Shown piece after piece: positions 33,492-43,741 of a stretch of 46,585 bases of DNA. This DNA is from Tatlockia sp. GTDB lineage: Bacteria; Pseudomonadota; Gammaproteobacteria; Legionellales; Legionellaceae. The notes under the pieces were generated by a model, which saw nothing but the letters and a program-made list of their open reading frames with translations, made no database searches and was not told the DNA's origin. The stretch is taken from NCBI GenBank assembly GCA_013812775.1, contig JACCSX010000105.1:1-46585 (forward strand), given 5' to 3'. Positions within the stretch are counted from its first letter, which is position 1. Each line of letters opens with the position of its first letter. The position numbers were made by a program, and so were the translations under genes.

Positions 33492-35564
33492 TTAAGTAAA
33501 GAGATAAGATTCAAAATCACCAAGCCAACGTCTGGCAATCGTTCGCGCTACCTCAGGGCTATCGTTAACCAAGTCTTTCGCCATAGCAGCAACCATAGGC
33601 AACAAAGCGTTATCACGCTGTAAATTGGCTATTTTAAACTGGTGATAACCAGTCTGTCTTGTACCGAGAATTTCACCTGAACCTCGTAACTGCAAATCTT
33701 TTTCAGCAATGACAAAGCCATCAGTGGTTGCACGCATGACTCGCAGGCGTTCAGCTCCGAGATGCGATAAGGGGGATTGGTAAAGCAATAAACAATGCGA
33801 TTGCGCAGAGCCGCGTCCAACTCTGCCACGTAATTGATGCAGTTGTGACAAGCCTAAACGCTCTGAATTTTCAATAATCATTAAACTGGCATTAGGAACA
33901 TCGACTCCAACCTCAATGACGGTTGTTGCTACAAGCAAATCAATTTCACCTTGTTTGAAAGCCGCCATTATGGCTTCTTTTTCAGGTGATTTCAGTCGAC
34001 CATGTATTAAACCGACTCTAACTTTGGGTAAGCATTCCTGCAAATTCAAAGCAGTTGCAGTAGCTGCCATACATTGTAATTTTTCCGATTCTTCAATAAG
34101 AGTACATACCCAATAGGCTTGCCTCCCATTGGCAATTGCTGCTTGCAGACGGTCAATGATAAAATCCCTTTTTTCCTGGCTCACTACAGCCGTTGTTACT
34201 GGCGTTCGCCCCGGTGGTAATTCATCAATAATAGATAGATCAAGATGAGCAAATTGAGTCATCGCCAAGGTGCGTGGAATCGGGGTTGCCGTCATCAATA
34301 GTTGATGGGGAATGAGACCGGCTTGTTGACCCTTTTGTTGTAAATCCAAGCGTTGAGCTACACCAAAACGGTGTTGTTCATCGATAATAACCAAGCCTAA
34401 CCTGGCGAAAAACACTGAGTCTTGAAACAAGGCATGGGTTCCCACTAGTAATTGGCACTCATGGTTTGCCAGCGCCGCTAAGGTTTCACGGCGCTCAGCT
34501 GCCTTCATTTTGCCATTAAGCCTGCGGCAGTCTAAACCTAGGGGTTTTAGCCAGCTTTCCAGGGTTGCAGCGTGTTGTACGCTAAGCAACTCAGTAGGAG
34601 CCATAAAGGCAACCTGATATCCAGAAGCGATAGCCTGTATAGCAGCCAAAACCGCAACCACAGTTTTTCCTGAGCCAACATCGCCTTGCACCAGACGAAG
34701 CATAGGCTTCGAATCAGATAAATCTCGAGCTATGTTTTCGCTAACCCGAAGCTGTGCTGAGGTCAGGTCAAAGCTTAATTGCTGCAGAAAATGAGTCTTT
34801 AACTTTAAATCAGTCGGGATTGTGGGTGCTGTTAATTTAGAACGATGCTTTCTTGCAAATTGCATAGACAAGCGTTGCCCTAATAACTCATCAAAAACCA
34901 GTCTTTGCAAGGCAGGATGGGAGCCTTCTTCCAGGGTCTGTAAGGAAATGTCTGGCGGTGGATTATGCAATAAATTAAGTGCATTTGATAAAGAATAAAA
35001 ACGGTGTTTATCCAAAAGTTCGGCACTCATCCATTCCAATTCGTCGATGGCCTCACCGCAGTGCAGAAGAGCCAGTTTTACCAGTTGTCTTAACCGTGAT
35101 TGGGTCAAGCCTTGGGTCGAAGGGTAGATAGGTGTAAGCGTTTCATCTACCTCACAGTTTTCTTCATCCGTTAATAATTGATACTCAGGATGAATCATTT
35201 CCAGACTATTACCAAATTCCCGTACTTCTCCAAAAGCACGGATCATTTTGCTATCATTCATGGCCTTAACTTGTTGTTTATTAAAATGGAAAAAACGAAG
35301 TTTTAAAATGGCGGTTTTATCTTCTACATAGCAGTAAAGCATCATGCGTTTACCGTATTTAATTTCGGTTTTACAGACCTTACCGGCAATAACACACCAA
35401 TCATTGGCTCTTAAATCACAAAGAGGAGTAATTCGGGTTCTATCCTGATAACGATAAGGCAGGTGAAAAAGCAAATCAGCCAGGGTATTTATCCCGCATT
35501 TGCCAAGTTTTGCGCCCAGAGTTGGTCCGACACCGCTTAAGATTTCACAAGATTGATGCAGCAC
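33492..35564 (-). CDS. recG: ATP-dependent DNA helicase RecG
   Basis: This 690-aa protein has an N-terminal wedge/OB-fold domain (about 1-250), then helicase motifs: Walker A GDVGSGKTVVA (about 292-302), motif II IIDEQHRFG, motif III MTATPIPRT, motif V/VI TTVIEVGVDVPNAS and QLRGRVGRG. It reverses stalled forks and remodels Holliday junctions. The length is as in E. coli (693). A large palindrome lies just upstream of the start. Confidence 0.95.
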   Translation of the reverse strand: MLHQSCEILSGVGPTLGAKLGKCGINTLADLLFHLPYRYQDRTRITPLCDLRANDWCVIAGKVCKTEIKYGKRMMLYCYVEDKTAILKLRFFHFNKQQVKAMNDSKMIRAFGEVREFGNSLEMIHPEYQLLTDEENCEVDETLTPIYPSTQGLTQSRLRQLVKLALLHCGEAIDELEWMSAELLDKHRFYSLSNALNLLHNPPPDISLQTLEEGSHPALQRLVFDELLGQRLSMQFARKHRSKLTAPTIPTDLKLKTHFLQQLSFDLTSAQLRVSENIARDLSDSKPMLRLVQGDVGSGKTVVAVLAAIQAIASGYQVAFMAPTELLSVQHAATLESWLKPLGLDCRRLNGKMKAAERRETLAALANHECQLLVGTHALFQDSVFFARLGLVIIDEQHRFGVAQRLDLQQKGQQAGLIPHQLLMTATPIPRTLAMTQFAHLDLSIIDELPPGRTPVTTAVVSQEKRDFIIDRLQAAIANGRQAYWVCTLIEESEKLQCMAATATALNLQECLPKVRVGLIHGRLKSPEKEAIMAAFKQGEIDLLVATTVIEVGVDVPNASLMIIENSERLGLSQLHQLRGRVGRGSAQSHCLLLYQSPLSHLGAERLRVMRATTDGFVIAEKDLQLRGSGEILGTRQTGYHQFKIANLQRDNALLPMVAAMAKDLVNDSPEVARTIARRWLGDFESYLFT

Positions 35565-35620
35565 GTTAGATTTCTGGCAGAAAAGAACTGATAATAGCAG
35601 GAAAATAAGTTAGAGTTTAG

Positions 35621-35759
35621 GGGGCTGTTGACATTTCTACTATGCCAGCACCCAAGCGCTTATTTTCTGCGCTCCGTTACTCACATACTGATGTATGCTG
35701 CGTTCGGTGCTCAAAAATAAACGCTTGGGCACTCAGCATAGCGAAATCTCAACAGCCCC
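35621..35759. repeat. Long palindromic dispersed repeat sharing the family A apex
   Basis: GGGGCTGTTGACATTTC (35621-35637) is answered by GAAATCTCAACAGCCCC (35743-35759). The 139-bp palindrome has arms of about 60 bp that include CCCAAGCG and its complement. Its apex CTCACATACT-GA-TGTATGCTGCG is almost identical to that at 13727-13855, although the stems differ. It lies between divergent recG and the AI-2E gene, about 20 bp before the latter's start. It may act as a transcript end or a mobile MITE. Confidence 0.85.
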
Positions 35760-35779
35760 TTAATATGAGGAGTTTGAAC

Positions 35780-36832
35780 ATGAATCGCACCTTCACAATT
35801 ACTGCAGGTTTGATTTCAGTCTGGATTATTGGTTATTTACTCGTAGTGGGTCGCAGTTTATTAATTCCAATTGTTATTGCAATTTTTATCTGGCATCTCC
35901 TGAATACGATTAAAGGCGGAGTAAAACATATTCCCTATGTCGGCGCGCGCCTGCCTGATTGGTTGTCTATGCTTTTGGCTTTACTGGTGGTAGCTGGATT
36001 AATCAAAATTTTAATCGATATTATTTCTAACAATGTCAACGATGTGATTGCTGCTGCACCCCGTTATCAAGAAAATTTGACTCATATTTTTAATATGGTA
36101 GATCAACGATTTCATATCAAATCGCTAATGTCTGTCGACAATTTTGTTAAACATTTAAGCGTGCAAAACATCCTGCTTAATATATATGGCGTTTTTAGTA
36201 CGATTACCAGCTCGGCTGTATTGATAGCGCTTTATGTCTGTTTTTTATTTGTTGAACAACACTATTTCAGACAAAAACTTCTTGCACTTTTTCCCAAGAA
36301 GGGGCCTCGGCAACTGGTTAATAATATTTCAACGCATATAGTAAAGGATACGCAAACTTACTTAGGTTTAAAAACCTTAATGAGTCTGTTCACGGCAACT
36401 ACCAGTTGGATGATTATGAAATGGGTAGGTTTGGATTTTGCGGAATTTTGGGGACTATTGATTTTTTTTCTTAATTTCATTCCAAATATTGGCGCCATGA
36501 TAGCAACTGCTTTTCCTGCCTTGATTGCCTTAGTGCAATTTGAGAGTTGGTTCCCTTTTATTATGATTAGTTCTGGAATTATAGCGATTCAGTTTGTTGT
36601 GGGAAATTTTGTGGAACCGCGTTTTCTCGGCAAGTCTTTAAACCTCAGCGGCTTGGTCATTCTCTTTGCTTTAGCCTTGTGGGGAGCAGTCTGGGGGGTT
36701 TTAGGAATGTTTCTCTCTGTTCCAATTACCGTAATGATGATGATAATTTTTGCGCATTTTGAAGCAACTCGACCTATTGCAATTCTGCTTTCGCAAGACG
36801 GACAAATTAAAAAGCTTTACAAAAAATTATAG
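35780..36832 (+). CDS. AI-2E family transporter (PerM-like)
   Basis: The protein is about 350 aa with eight TM segments. It matches the AI-2E/PerM pattern: [18 protein letters not shown] near the start, then [20 protein letters not shown] and [19 protein letters not shown]. Members export autoinducer-2 or act as Na+/H+ antiporters; the substrate is unclear here. The frame is open to 35642, but that part lies in the palindrome. ATG 35780 has GAGGAG upstream and starts at the first hydrophobic segment, so I prefer it. Confidence 0.9.
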   Translation: MNRTFTITAGLISVWIIGYLLVVGRSLLIPIVIAIFIWHLLNTIKGGVKHIPYVGARLPDWLSMLLALLVVAGLIKILIDIISNNVNDVIAAAPRYQENLTHIFNMVDQRFHIKSLMSVDNFVKHLSVQNILLNIYGVFSTITSSAVLIALYVCFLFVEQHYFRQKLLALFPKKGPRQLVNNISTHIVKDTQTYLGLKTLMSLFTATTSWMIMKWVGLDFAEFWGLLIFFLNFIPNIGAMIATAFPALIALVQFESWFPFIMISSGIIAIQFVVGNFVEPRFLGKSLNLSGLVILFALALWGAVWGVLGMFLSVPITVMMMIIFAHFEATRPIAILLSQDGQIKKLYKKL

Positions 36833-36858
36833 AACCGCTTAAAGGGAGAATTCCAGCA

Positions 36859-38874
36859 ATGGCGCAGTCTAATAAAACAAATCATCTTATTCATGAGGCC
36901 AGTCCTTATCTACAGCAGCATGCCTATAATCCCGTTGAATGGTATCCCTGGGGCAAATTAGCTTTTGATAAAGCGGCAAAAGAATCCAAACCTATTTTGC
37001 TTTCCATTGGCTATGCGGCTTGTCATTGGTGTCATGTAATGGCCCATGAGTCATTTGAAGACGAAAGCACGGCAAAACTAATGAATGAGCTTTTTATTAA
37101 TATTAAAGTGGACAAGGAAGAGCGTCCCGACTTAGATAAAATCTACCAGACTTCGCATTATCTCTTGACTCAGCAAAGCGGCGGTTGGCCGCTGACTATT
37201 TTTCTAACGCCAGAACTGATTCCTTTTTTCAGCGGTACCTATTTTCCAAAAGAAGAACACCCGCAATTACCTGCTTTTAGACGGGTTTTAGAGCTCATCG
37301 CCGACTTTTATCGCAATCAACCTGACAAGGTTAAAAACCAGGCTCAGCAATTAGAGCAAATATTGTTGCAGCAAGAGACTAGCAGGCTTAGCCAACAATT
37401 AAATAAAGAACCGCTGCAACTTGGACTAAATTCATTAGGCAAGCAATATGACGCGGAATACGGTGGTTTTGGCCTGGCTCCAAAATTTCCACAAGCCAGT
37501 CGAATTGAATATTTATTGCGTAATAATTCGCCCCTTGCCTGCACAACACTAATGCATATCGCAAAGGGGGGTATTTATGATCAGCTGGCAGGTGGCTTTT
37601 ACCGTTACTCTGTTGATCAATACTGGAATATTCCTCATTTTGAAAAAATGCTCTATGACAATGGGCAATTATTAACGCTCTATTCTATCGCCGGCACCCA
37701 GCATGCTGAACCCTATTTCAATGAGATTGCCCGCCAAACGGCAGAGTGGGTGCTTAATGATTTACAGTCACCAGAAGGGGGTTTTTATTCGAGTTTTGAT
37801 GCCGATTCCGAGGGGGAAGAAGGTAAATTTTATCGTTGGCAGCCGGAGGAGATCCGCAAGTTATTAAGCAAGGATGAATATGCTGTGGCACGTCTTTATT
37901 TTGGTTTGGATCTGCCTCCAAATTTTGAAGGTTACTGGCATTTGTATGTCGCAAAATCACTGGAATCAGTTTGTAGATTATTAAAAATCAGGCAGGAAGA
38001 AGGCGAACAATTTTTATCTGCAGCCAGGAATAAACTTATAAAGGCCCGCAATAAACGTGTTGAGCCTTTCCGGGATGAAAAAATCCTTACCGCATGGAAT
38101 AGTTTAATGGTTAAAGGTTTGCTATTAGCAGGCGCAAATTTAAAAGAGCAACGCTTTATAACTGCAGCCCAAAAAACCCTGCACTTTATTCAACAAAAGT
38201 TATGGCAGAAGAATGCTTTATTTGCGAGCTATAAAGACGGTAAGGCTTATCTTGCTGCCTATCTCGACGATTATGCTTTTTTATTGGATGCCTTAGTCAC
38301 CTCTTTACAAGTATCCTGGAATACAGAACATTTATTTTTTGCAATGAAACTTGCCGATGCGGTTTTGCATTCCTTTGCAGATAAGAATGGGGGTTTCTTT
38401 TTTACAGCGGAAAACCATGAGAAATTATTATATCGCCCAAAGGCGATGATGGATGAGGCTATCCCGGCTGGCAATGCTGTTCTCCTGCGCGTTTTTCTTG
38501 TTCTTGGACATTTATTAGCAGAGAGGCGTTATCTTGATGCAGCAGAGAATATCCTACAGACTGCCTGGCCAATGCTGATGCAACATCCAGCCGAACACTG
38601 TTCATTATTATTGGGACTGAAAGACTATCTTATGCCGCCGCAAATGATTGTAATTCGTGGTGATAGGAATGAAATTAAAGCCTGGCAGCAGGAAGTGCAA
38701 TCCATTAATAATCATAGCTTTGCGATTCCCAATGACGCAGGTGAGCTTCCTGAGCTACTTGCCTTAAAAAAAGTGGAAGGGAATGCCTGTGCCTATCTTT
38801 GCCGCGGCTTGAACTGTGAAGCAGTGGTAAGAAGCCTAGCCGAACTTAAATCGCGGCTTTTAGGCCCAGGATAG
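36859..38874 (+). CDS. DUF255 / YyaL-type protein with thioredoxin-like domain
   Basis: This 671-aa protein has an N-terminal thioredoxin-like domain (about 1-165) with Cys55-His-Trp-Cys58 in [15 protein letters not shown]. An (alpha/alpha)6 barrel-like region follows, with [44 protein letters not shown] and [11 protein letters not shown]. The family (related to human SSP411) is conserved, but its reaction is unsettled. It is probably cytosolic. It follows the AI-2E gene by 26 bp with GGGAG before the ATG, so the two may be co-transcribed. The length is normal. Confidence 0.9.
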   Translation: MAQSNKTNHLIHEASPYLQQHAYNPVEWYPWGKLAFDKAAKESKPILLSIGYAACHWCHVMAHESFEDESTAKLMNELFINIKVDKEERPDLDKIYQTSHYLLTQQSGGWPLTIFLTPELIPFFSGTYFPKEEHPQLPAFRRVLELIADFYRNQPDKVKNQAQQLEQILLQQETSRLSQQLNKEPLQLGLNSLGKQYDAEYGGFGLAPKFPQASRIEYLLRNNSPLACTTLMHIAKGGIYDQLAGGFYRYSVDQYWNIPHFEKMLYDNGQLLTLYSIAGTQHAEPYFNEIARQTAEWVLNDLQSPEGGFYSSFDADSEGEEGKFYRWQPEEIRKLLSKDEYAVARLYFGLDLPPNFEGYWHLYVAKSLESVCRLLKIRQEEGEQFLSAARNKLIKARNKRVEPFRDEKILTAWNSLMVKGLLLAGANLKEQRFITAAQKTLHFIQQKLWQKNALFASYKDGKAYLAAYLDDYAFLLDALVTSLQVSWNTEHLFFAMKLADAVLHSFADKNGGFFFTAENHEKLLYRPKAMMDEAIPAGNAVLLRVFLVLGHLLAERRYLDAAENILQTAWPMLMQHPAEHCSLLLGLKDYLMPPQMIVIRGDRNEIKAWQQEVQSINNHSFAIPNDAGELPELLALKKVEGNACAYLCRGLNCEAVVRSLAELKSRLLGPG

Positions 38875-38909
38875 ACTAAACTTTGAAGACAGGACCAAAA
38901 GGGATTGAT

Positions 38910-39605
38910 ATGAGAACCGTAATGATTACTGGCGCTAACCGTGGTTTGGGTTTGGAGTTCACAAGGCAACTAGCTGAGCAAAATATACAAGTTATCGCCA
39001 CTTGTCGTCATCCTGCAGAAGCGACGCTGCTGAAGCAATTAGCCAAAGCCTACCCAATTATTTCGATTGCTAAACTTGATCAAAGCTCTGATAAATCCAT
39101 TGCAAAATTACAAACCCAACTTGCTGATACAGCGATTGACTGGCTTATTAATAATGCCGGAATGATGGGTGATAAAGGGGTAACAGTCGGTAATATCAAT
39201 CGTGATAATTTTTTAGAGGTAATGAATGTAAACTGTCTAGGTGCTATAAAAATTAGTGAAGCCCTGCTACCCAATTTGCAAAAGGGACATGATAAATTAA
39301 TTGTCACTCTAAGTTCTATTCTCGGAAATCTCTCTACCAATATCTGGGGTCATGCCTATGCCTACCGCGCAAGCAAGGCGGCCTTAAATTCAGTCATGCA
39401 CTCTTTGGCTATTGATGTTGCTGAACAAGGCATTAAAGTCATGCTTCTTCATCCAGGTTGGGTCAGGACAGATTTAGGTGGTCCGAATGCCTTGATTGAT
39501 CCGGAAGATAGCGTAACGGGAATGCTGAATGTCATTGCCGCAAAAAAAGCGGATTGTCATGCTGAAGTGATGTATGACTTCGCGGGAAATGTACTTGCCT
39601 GGTAA
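38910..39605 (+). CDS. Short-chain dehydrogenase (sepiapterin-reductase-like)
   Basis: This roughly 231-aa classical SDR has the cofactor motif TGANRGLG (about 7-14), NNAG at about 81, the serine in TLSSI and the catalytic pair YRASK (Tyr about 150). Arg after strand 2 (ATCRHP) suggests NADP(H). The substrate is unknown; the sequence resembles the carbonyl-reductase or C-factor type. I start at ATG 38910, which has AAAAGGGA upstream, rather than at the TTG at 38883. It follows the YyaL gene by about 35 bp, likely in the same transcript. Confidence 0.85.
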   Translation: MRTVMITGANRGLGLEFTRQLAEQNIQVIATCRHPAEATLLKQLAKAYPIISIAKLDQSSDKSIAKLQTQLADTAIDWLINNAGMMGDKGVTVGNINRDNFLEVMNVNCLGAIKISEALLPNLQKGHDKLIVTLSSILGNLSTNIWGHAYAYRASKAALNSVMHSLAIDVAEQGIKVMLLHPGWVRTDLGGPNALIDPEDSVTGMLNVIAAKKADCHAEVMYDFAGNVLAW

Positions 39606-39614
39606 CGAATTATA

Positions 39615-40742
39615 TTATTGTGAGGCACCGCGAAGATCAATCTCCCATATATCCACAACTTTATCATTTGATACCAGATAAAATTGATCATATAAATTAA
39701 TCGTTGGATCACAATGAGGTACAATTAATTCAATAATCTCTTTGTTTTTAGGTAAGGTAGCCCCCTTTGAGGCAACGATTTTTCCATGCTCGTCACCAAA
39801 ACCTCCCCAATCATATTCCAAGTCTGCATGGCTGATAATCTTGGGCTTGTTTTTTTGATCGACATAAATAGCCTTCGTCCCTGCATCGACAGTGATATGT
39901 TCTTCCCTATTAGAGGATATAACAGTCGTAAGCAGAGTCATCGCCTGCTGGAAAGTTGTAAAATGTTTTGCATGTTCCTTAGAGCCAATAAGGGAATATT
40001 CAACGTCCATAACGGTGTAGGAACCGGGCTGAATTTCGGTGATTTCAGTGGCAGCGACATCGATGTCATAGGTGCCTGTGCCGCTACCGCTCAAAATGTT
40101 GCAGGGCAAGCCATTTTTGCGAAAGTTTTTAACAATCTCAGACGCATTTTGCATTGTGTGCAAGGATCGTGCTTTGCGTTCTTCATAGGAGGAAATATGC
40201 TGCAAATTGCCGGCGTAGCATTGGATGCCAAGTAGATTTAACCAGGCAGTTTTAGCAATTTTTTGCCCCAGATCGAGAGCAAGATGTGGTTGTATCCCTG
40301 TTCTGCCTATACCAGGATCCAAGTCAACAAGAACGTTGATTTTCTGTTTAATTGCAGCGCCGGCCTTGTTTAACTCAGCGAGATTTTCTTCATTATCAAG
40401 AACTACAATGGTATCCGATGCTTTTTCCAGACAACCGAGAAGTCTTGCAATTTTATAGTCGCTCACTATAGGGGAAGTTATTAATAGGCCTCTAATGCCT
40501 TTATTGATTAACCCTTCAGCTTCAGAAATTTTGGAAGCACTTAGGCCAATAGCACCATAGCGCATTTGTAGCTTTGCTAATTCACTGCACTTATGCGTTT
40601 TACAGTGGGGTCTAAGGTTGATTTTATGCAAAATTGCATGTTGTCGCATTCGTTCAAGATTATAAATTAGTTTTTCCCGATCGATGACCAGACAGGGCGT
40701 ATCTAACTCCGACTTGGCTATACCGATAAATTGTTTTGACAT
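39615..40742 (-). CDS. D-threonine aldolase / DSD1-like PLP enzyme
   Basis: This 375-aa fold-type III enzyme (alanine-racemase fold) has the PLP-lysine motif RPHCKTHK (Lys48), the pocket residues GSGTGTYD and the metal-binding C-terminal PHCDPT with a preceding His in HEHGKIV. D-threonine aldolases and D-serine dehydratases of this family need PLP plus a divalent metal. Which reaction is catalysed here cannot be decided. The gene is monocistronic and convergent with the SDR gene. Confidence 0.85.
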   Translation of the reverse strand: MSKQFIGIAKSELDTPCLVIDREKLIYNLERMRQHAILHKINLRPHCKTHKCSELAKLQMRYGAIGLSASKISEAEGLINKGIRGLLITSPIVSDYKIARLLGCLEKASDTIVVLDNEENLAELNKAGAAIKQKINVLVDLDPGIGRTGIQPHLALDLGQKIAKTAWLNLLGIQCYAGNLQHISSYEERKARSLHTMQNASEIVKNFRKNGLPCNILSGSGTGTYDIDVAATEITEIQPGSYTVMDVEYSLIGSKEHAKHFTTFQQAMTLLTTVISSNREEHITVDAGTKAIYVDQKNKPKIISHADLEYDWGGFGDEHGKIVASKGATLPKNKEIIELIVPHCDPTINLYDQFYLVSNDKVVDIWEIDLRGASQ

Positions 40743-40880
40743 TGTTTAGAACTTGTTTTGACTAAAGTCCAGAAAGAATAGCAAAGAAAAGAAAACAGGG
40801 TAAGTATCACTAAAACATAGACTATGCAACGTATATGAAAAAGCGCATAATAGCCCGTTTTTGGCTATTGAAAAAAGCAT

Positions 40881-42641
40881 ATGAAACAAACTGTCGAACA
40901 ATTACTCGCCCAGGCTCTCGATACTCTCAAGCAGTCTTCACTTATTGCCCAGGATTTGGATGTGGAAATCAAGGTCGATCGAGTAAAAGATTCCAACCAC
41001 GGTGATTTTGCAACGAATCTGGCCATGATGCTGGCTAAACCTTGTCGACAGGCACCTCGCCAGATTGCGGCGTTAATAGTTAAAAATATTCCTGCACATG
41101 CCGCTGTAGAACGAGTTGAAATCGCAGGGCCAGGTTTTATTAATTTTTTTATACGTGATAGTGCTCGCTCAGAAGTTATTGCTGAAGTTCTAAAAAGCGG
41201 CGAGCGTTTTGGCCATTCTGATTTAGGAAAAGGACAAAAGGTTCTTTTGGAATTCGTTTCGGCTAACCCGACAGGGCCTTTGCATGTGGGGCATGGTCGC
41301 GGAGCAGCATTTGGCGCCAGTTTAGGTAATATTTTAAAGGCAGCAGGTTTTGTTCTGAGTTCTGAATATTATGTCAATGATGCTGGTCGGCAAATGAATA
41401 TTCTGGCTGTCAGTGTATGGTTACGTTATCTGGAATTGGCAGGCGAGACGATTGTGTTTCCAGCTAACGGCTACCGTGGTGATTACGTTCCTAACATTGC
41501 AAAAGAGATTCTCGAAAAGTATAGCCATGAATTTGTGCATCCCTGGCCAGATGTAATGGATAATTTGCCCGCCGATGAAGCTCAAGGCGGGGATAAAGAG
41601 CGTTATATAGATGCCTTAATCGAGCGAGCTAGAACTCTTCTTGGTATTCAAAATTTCAATCTTTTTCATAAGCAGGCCCTTGATTCGGTTTTAGACGATA
41701 TCAGAGATGATTTGGCTGAATTTGGCGTGCACTACAATTGCTGGTTTTCTGAGCAATCATTGGAAGATAATGGCGCGATTGAGAAAGGTATTCAAGCCTT
41801 AAAAAAAGCAGGCTTTACCTATGAAAAAGAAGGTGCTCTCTGGTTTCATGCCACAGAATTCGGTGACGAAAAAGATAGAGTCTTAGTACGCGCAAATGGC
41901 CAAACCACTTATTTTGCCTCCGACGTAGCCTATCACTGGGATAAATTTGATCGTGGGTTTGATCGCGTCATCGATATCTTTGGCGCTGACCACCACGGTT
42001 ATGTAACGCGAATAGGAGCAGCTGTAAAGGCCTTAGGTCATGATGAACGGGCGCTAACAGTATTATTAGTTCAATTTGCCATCCTTTATCGGGGCGAAGA
42101 GCGCGTACAGATGTCAACGCGTTCTGGTTCTTTTGTAACACTACGGGAATTGCGTGGGGAGGTTGGCAATGATGCAGCACGTTTTTTTTATGTCATTCGC
42201 AAACCAGAGCAACATATGGATTTTGATTTAGATCTTGCTAAATCAGAATCAAATGATAATCCTGTTTACTATATTCAATATGCCCATGCACGTATCTGTT
42301 CTGTTTTACGACAATTACAGGAGCGTGGTTTAAGTTGGGATGAAGAAAAAGGATTAGCTCATGTGGACCTTTTGGTCGAGCCGCAGGAAATTGCCTTAAT
42401 CTCACTGATTAGTCGTTATCCTGAAGTTATAGAAGCTGCCGCCAAACTTTGCGAACCTCATCAGCTTGCTTATTATTTAAGGGAATTAGCGACTGGCTTG
42501 CACAGTTATTACAATGCAGTACAATTGCTTTGCGAGCAAGAAACCTTAAGATCAGCTCGGTTGTGTTTATTAAAGGCTCTAAGACAAGTCTTGCGAAATG
42601 GTTTGCAATTAATCGGTGTATCAACTCCTGAGAGCATGTGA
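40881..42641 (+). CDS. argS: Arginyl-tRNA synthetase
   Basis: This 586-aa class I synthetase has an N-terminal Add-1 domain (1-110), the HIGH-type motif as [11 protein letters not shown] (about 132-142), the KMSKS-region as [16 protein letters not shown] (about 412) and a C-terminal anticodon-binding domain (from about 460). It charges tRNA-Arg. It ends in ATGTGATG, where the stop overlaps the start of the SPOR-domain gene, so translation is coupled. Confidence 0.96.
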   Translation: MKQTVEQLLAQALDTLKQSSLIAQDLDVEIKVDRVKDSNHGDFATNLAMMLAKPCRQAPRQIAALIVKNIPAHAAVERVEIAGPGFINFFIRDSARSEVIAEVLKSGERFGHSDLGKGQKVLLEFVSANPTGPLHVGHGRGAAFGASLGNILKAAGFVLSSEYYVNDAGRQMNILAVSVWLRYLELAGETIVFPANGYRGDYVPNIAKEILEKYSHEFVHPWPDVMDNLPADEAQGGDKERYIDALIERARTLLGIQNFNLFHKQALDSVLDDIRDDLAEFGVHYNCWFSEQSLEDNGAIEKGIQALKKAGFTYEKEGALWFHATEFGDEKDRVLVRANGQTTYFASDVAYHWDKFDRGFDRVIDIFGADHHGYVTRIGAAVKALGHDERALTVLLVQFAILYRGEERVQMSTRSGSFVTLRELRGEVGNDAARFFYVIRKPEQHMDFDLDLAKSESNDNPVYYIQYAHARICSVLRQLQERGLSWDEEKGLAHVDLLVEPQEIALISLISRYPEVIEAAAKLCEPHQLAYYLRELATGLHSYYNAVQLLCEQETLRSARLCLLKALRQVLRNGLQLIGVSTPESM

Positions 42642-43294
42642 TGGCAAAGGATTACAGTAGTAGAAGAAGACCAGCAACGCGAAGAAGCAACGCGCCAAAA
42701 CAGTTGTTCTGGCTATTGGCTTCTTTTCTTTGTGGTTATTTAGCGGCAACAGTATTTGATTTTACTAGTTTAAGCTCATGGGTAAATGCTAATATTCTGA
42801 CGAAGAAAAATGGCAGCAAACCTCAGATACAGGTCGCGGCCAAAGAGCCTGAGTTACCCAAACCAAAATTTGAATTTTATACCCTTTTGGCAAAAGATCA
42901 CAGCGTAGTAGCAGTGGCACCTGTTGTTAAACCTCAGACCCCTTTAGCCCAGCTCAAACCACAATCAGCAGCTCAATCCCCCGCAACTCCTGCGCAATCT
43001 GGCAAATCAGTTCCAGTTACTGATGGCAAAGCGGTAGTCCAAGCAAACCCAAGCAAAGATTCCTACCTCATCCAAGTTGCTGCCTTCAAAAACCGACAAG
43101 ATGCAGAACACATGAAAGCAGCACTGACTTTAAAAGGCTTTGATGTAAGCGTGGTAGCCACCTCACAAACACAGGGAAATTGGTTTAGAGTAATCGCTGG
43201 CCCCTTTAGTTCACGTGCAACTGCTGAAAAAGCACAACTGAATCTGGCACAAAATGAACGTATCAAGGGAATGATTCGCAAAATGGAAGGTTAG
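42641..43294 (+). CDS. FtsN-like SPOR-domain cell-division protein
   Basis: The protein is about 217 aa. A short basic cytoplasmic start (YSSRRRPATRRSNAPKQ) precedes one TM segment (FWLLASFLCGYLAATVF, about 24-40) and a Gln/Pro/Ala-rich periplasmic linker. The C-terminal SPOR domain (about 142-217, YLIQVAAFKNRQDAEHMKAA) binds denuded peptidoglycan. It has the layout and place (after argS) of FtsN, the divisome activator. In many gammaproteobacteria hslVU follow; here accessory DNA begins instead. The ATG at 42641 overlaps the argS stop. Confidence 0.85.
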   Translation: MAKDYSSRRRPATRRSNAPKQLFWLLASFLCGYLAATVFDFTSLSSWVNANILTKKNGSKPQIQVAAKEPELPKPKFEFYTLLAKDHSVVAVAPVVKPQTPLAQLKPQSAAQSPATPAQSGKSVPVTDGKAVVQANPSKDSYLIQVAAFKNRQDAEHMKAALTLKGFDVSVVATSQTQGNWFRVIAGPFSSRATAEKAQLNLAQNERIKGMIRKMEG

Positions 43295-43354
43295 GGATTA
43301 ATTTTTCGCCACAATTAGTTATGAAGAAAGTTTTTGCACCAATCAAATCAATTG

Positions 43355-43434
43355 GCACGATCAGACCCTCTCTCCCGCGCTCAACAACAGCTTTTCTACA
43401 AAAATTCTTGTCGTGGGCGAGGGGCTGATCGTGC
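43355..43434. repeat. Dispersed palindrome family B, copy 2
   Basis: GCACGATCAG (43355-43364) and CTGATCGTGC (43425-43434) are perfect 10-bp ends. Inside, CTCTCTCCCGCGCTCAACAA and ATTCTTGTCG match the copy at 24144-24211 read on its minus strand. It lies about 60 bp after the FtsN-like gene, at the border to accessory DNA. The rest of 43435-43680 shows no gene. Confidence 0.75.
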
Positions 43435-43688
43435 TAATGATTCGTTTATAAGTGCTGTCTCCACTGACTAGCAGAGGAGACCATCTATATTCCTAGATAA
43501 GCCTAGGGTCAGGAATAAAGTAGCTGACCTGAAAAATAATGGCTAAAGGCAGCTCTCTTATTGAAGGTTCCAATCACATTGCGAAGGTATTGTGGTGCGT
43601 CCCCTAAATTGACGATGGACGAATGAAATTGGTCGGCTGCTTAAAATTGGTATCAAATAATTATTTAGAACAGGAGTAAAAAGTGATT

Positions 43689-43722
43689 GAGTAAGCCAAA
43701 GGAGATTCCCCTAAGCTTACTC
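43689..43722 (-). terminator. Terminator of the F-box-like gene
   Basis: On the minus strand GAGTAAGC (43722-43715) pairs with GCTTACTC (43696-43689); an inner GGGGA/TCCTT part extends the stem, and AATCACTTTTT follows. It lies about 20 bp past the stop of the gene. Confidence 0.65.
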
Positions 43723-43741
43723 GTGCAGCTTGGTCGAATCT

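Noticed and set aside
35642-35779. N-terminal extension of the AI-2E transporter by 46 residues
   Set aside because: The extension lies in a palindromic repeat and is not hydrophobic; ATG 35780 has a good ribosome binding site.
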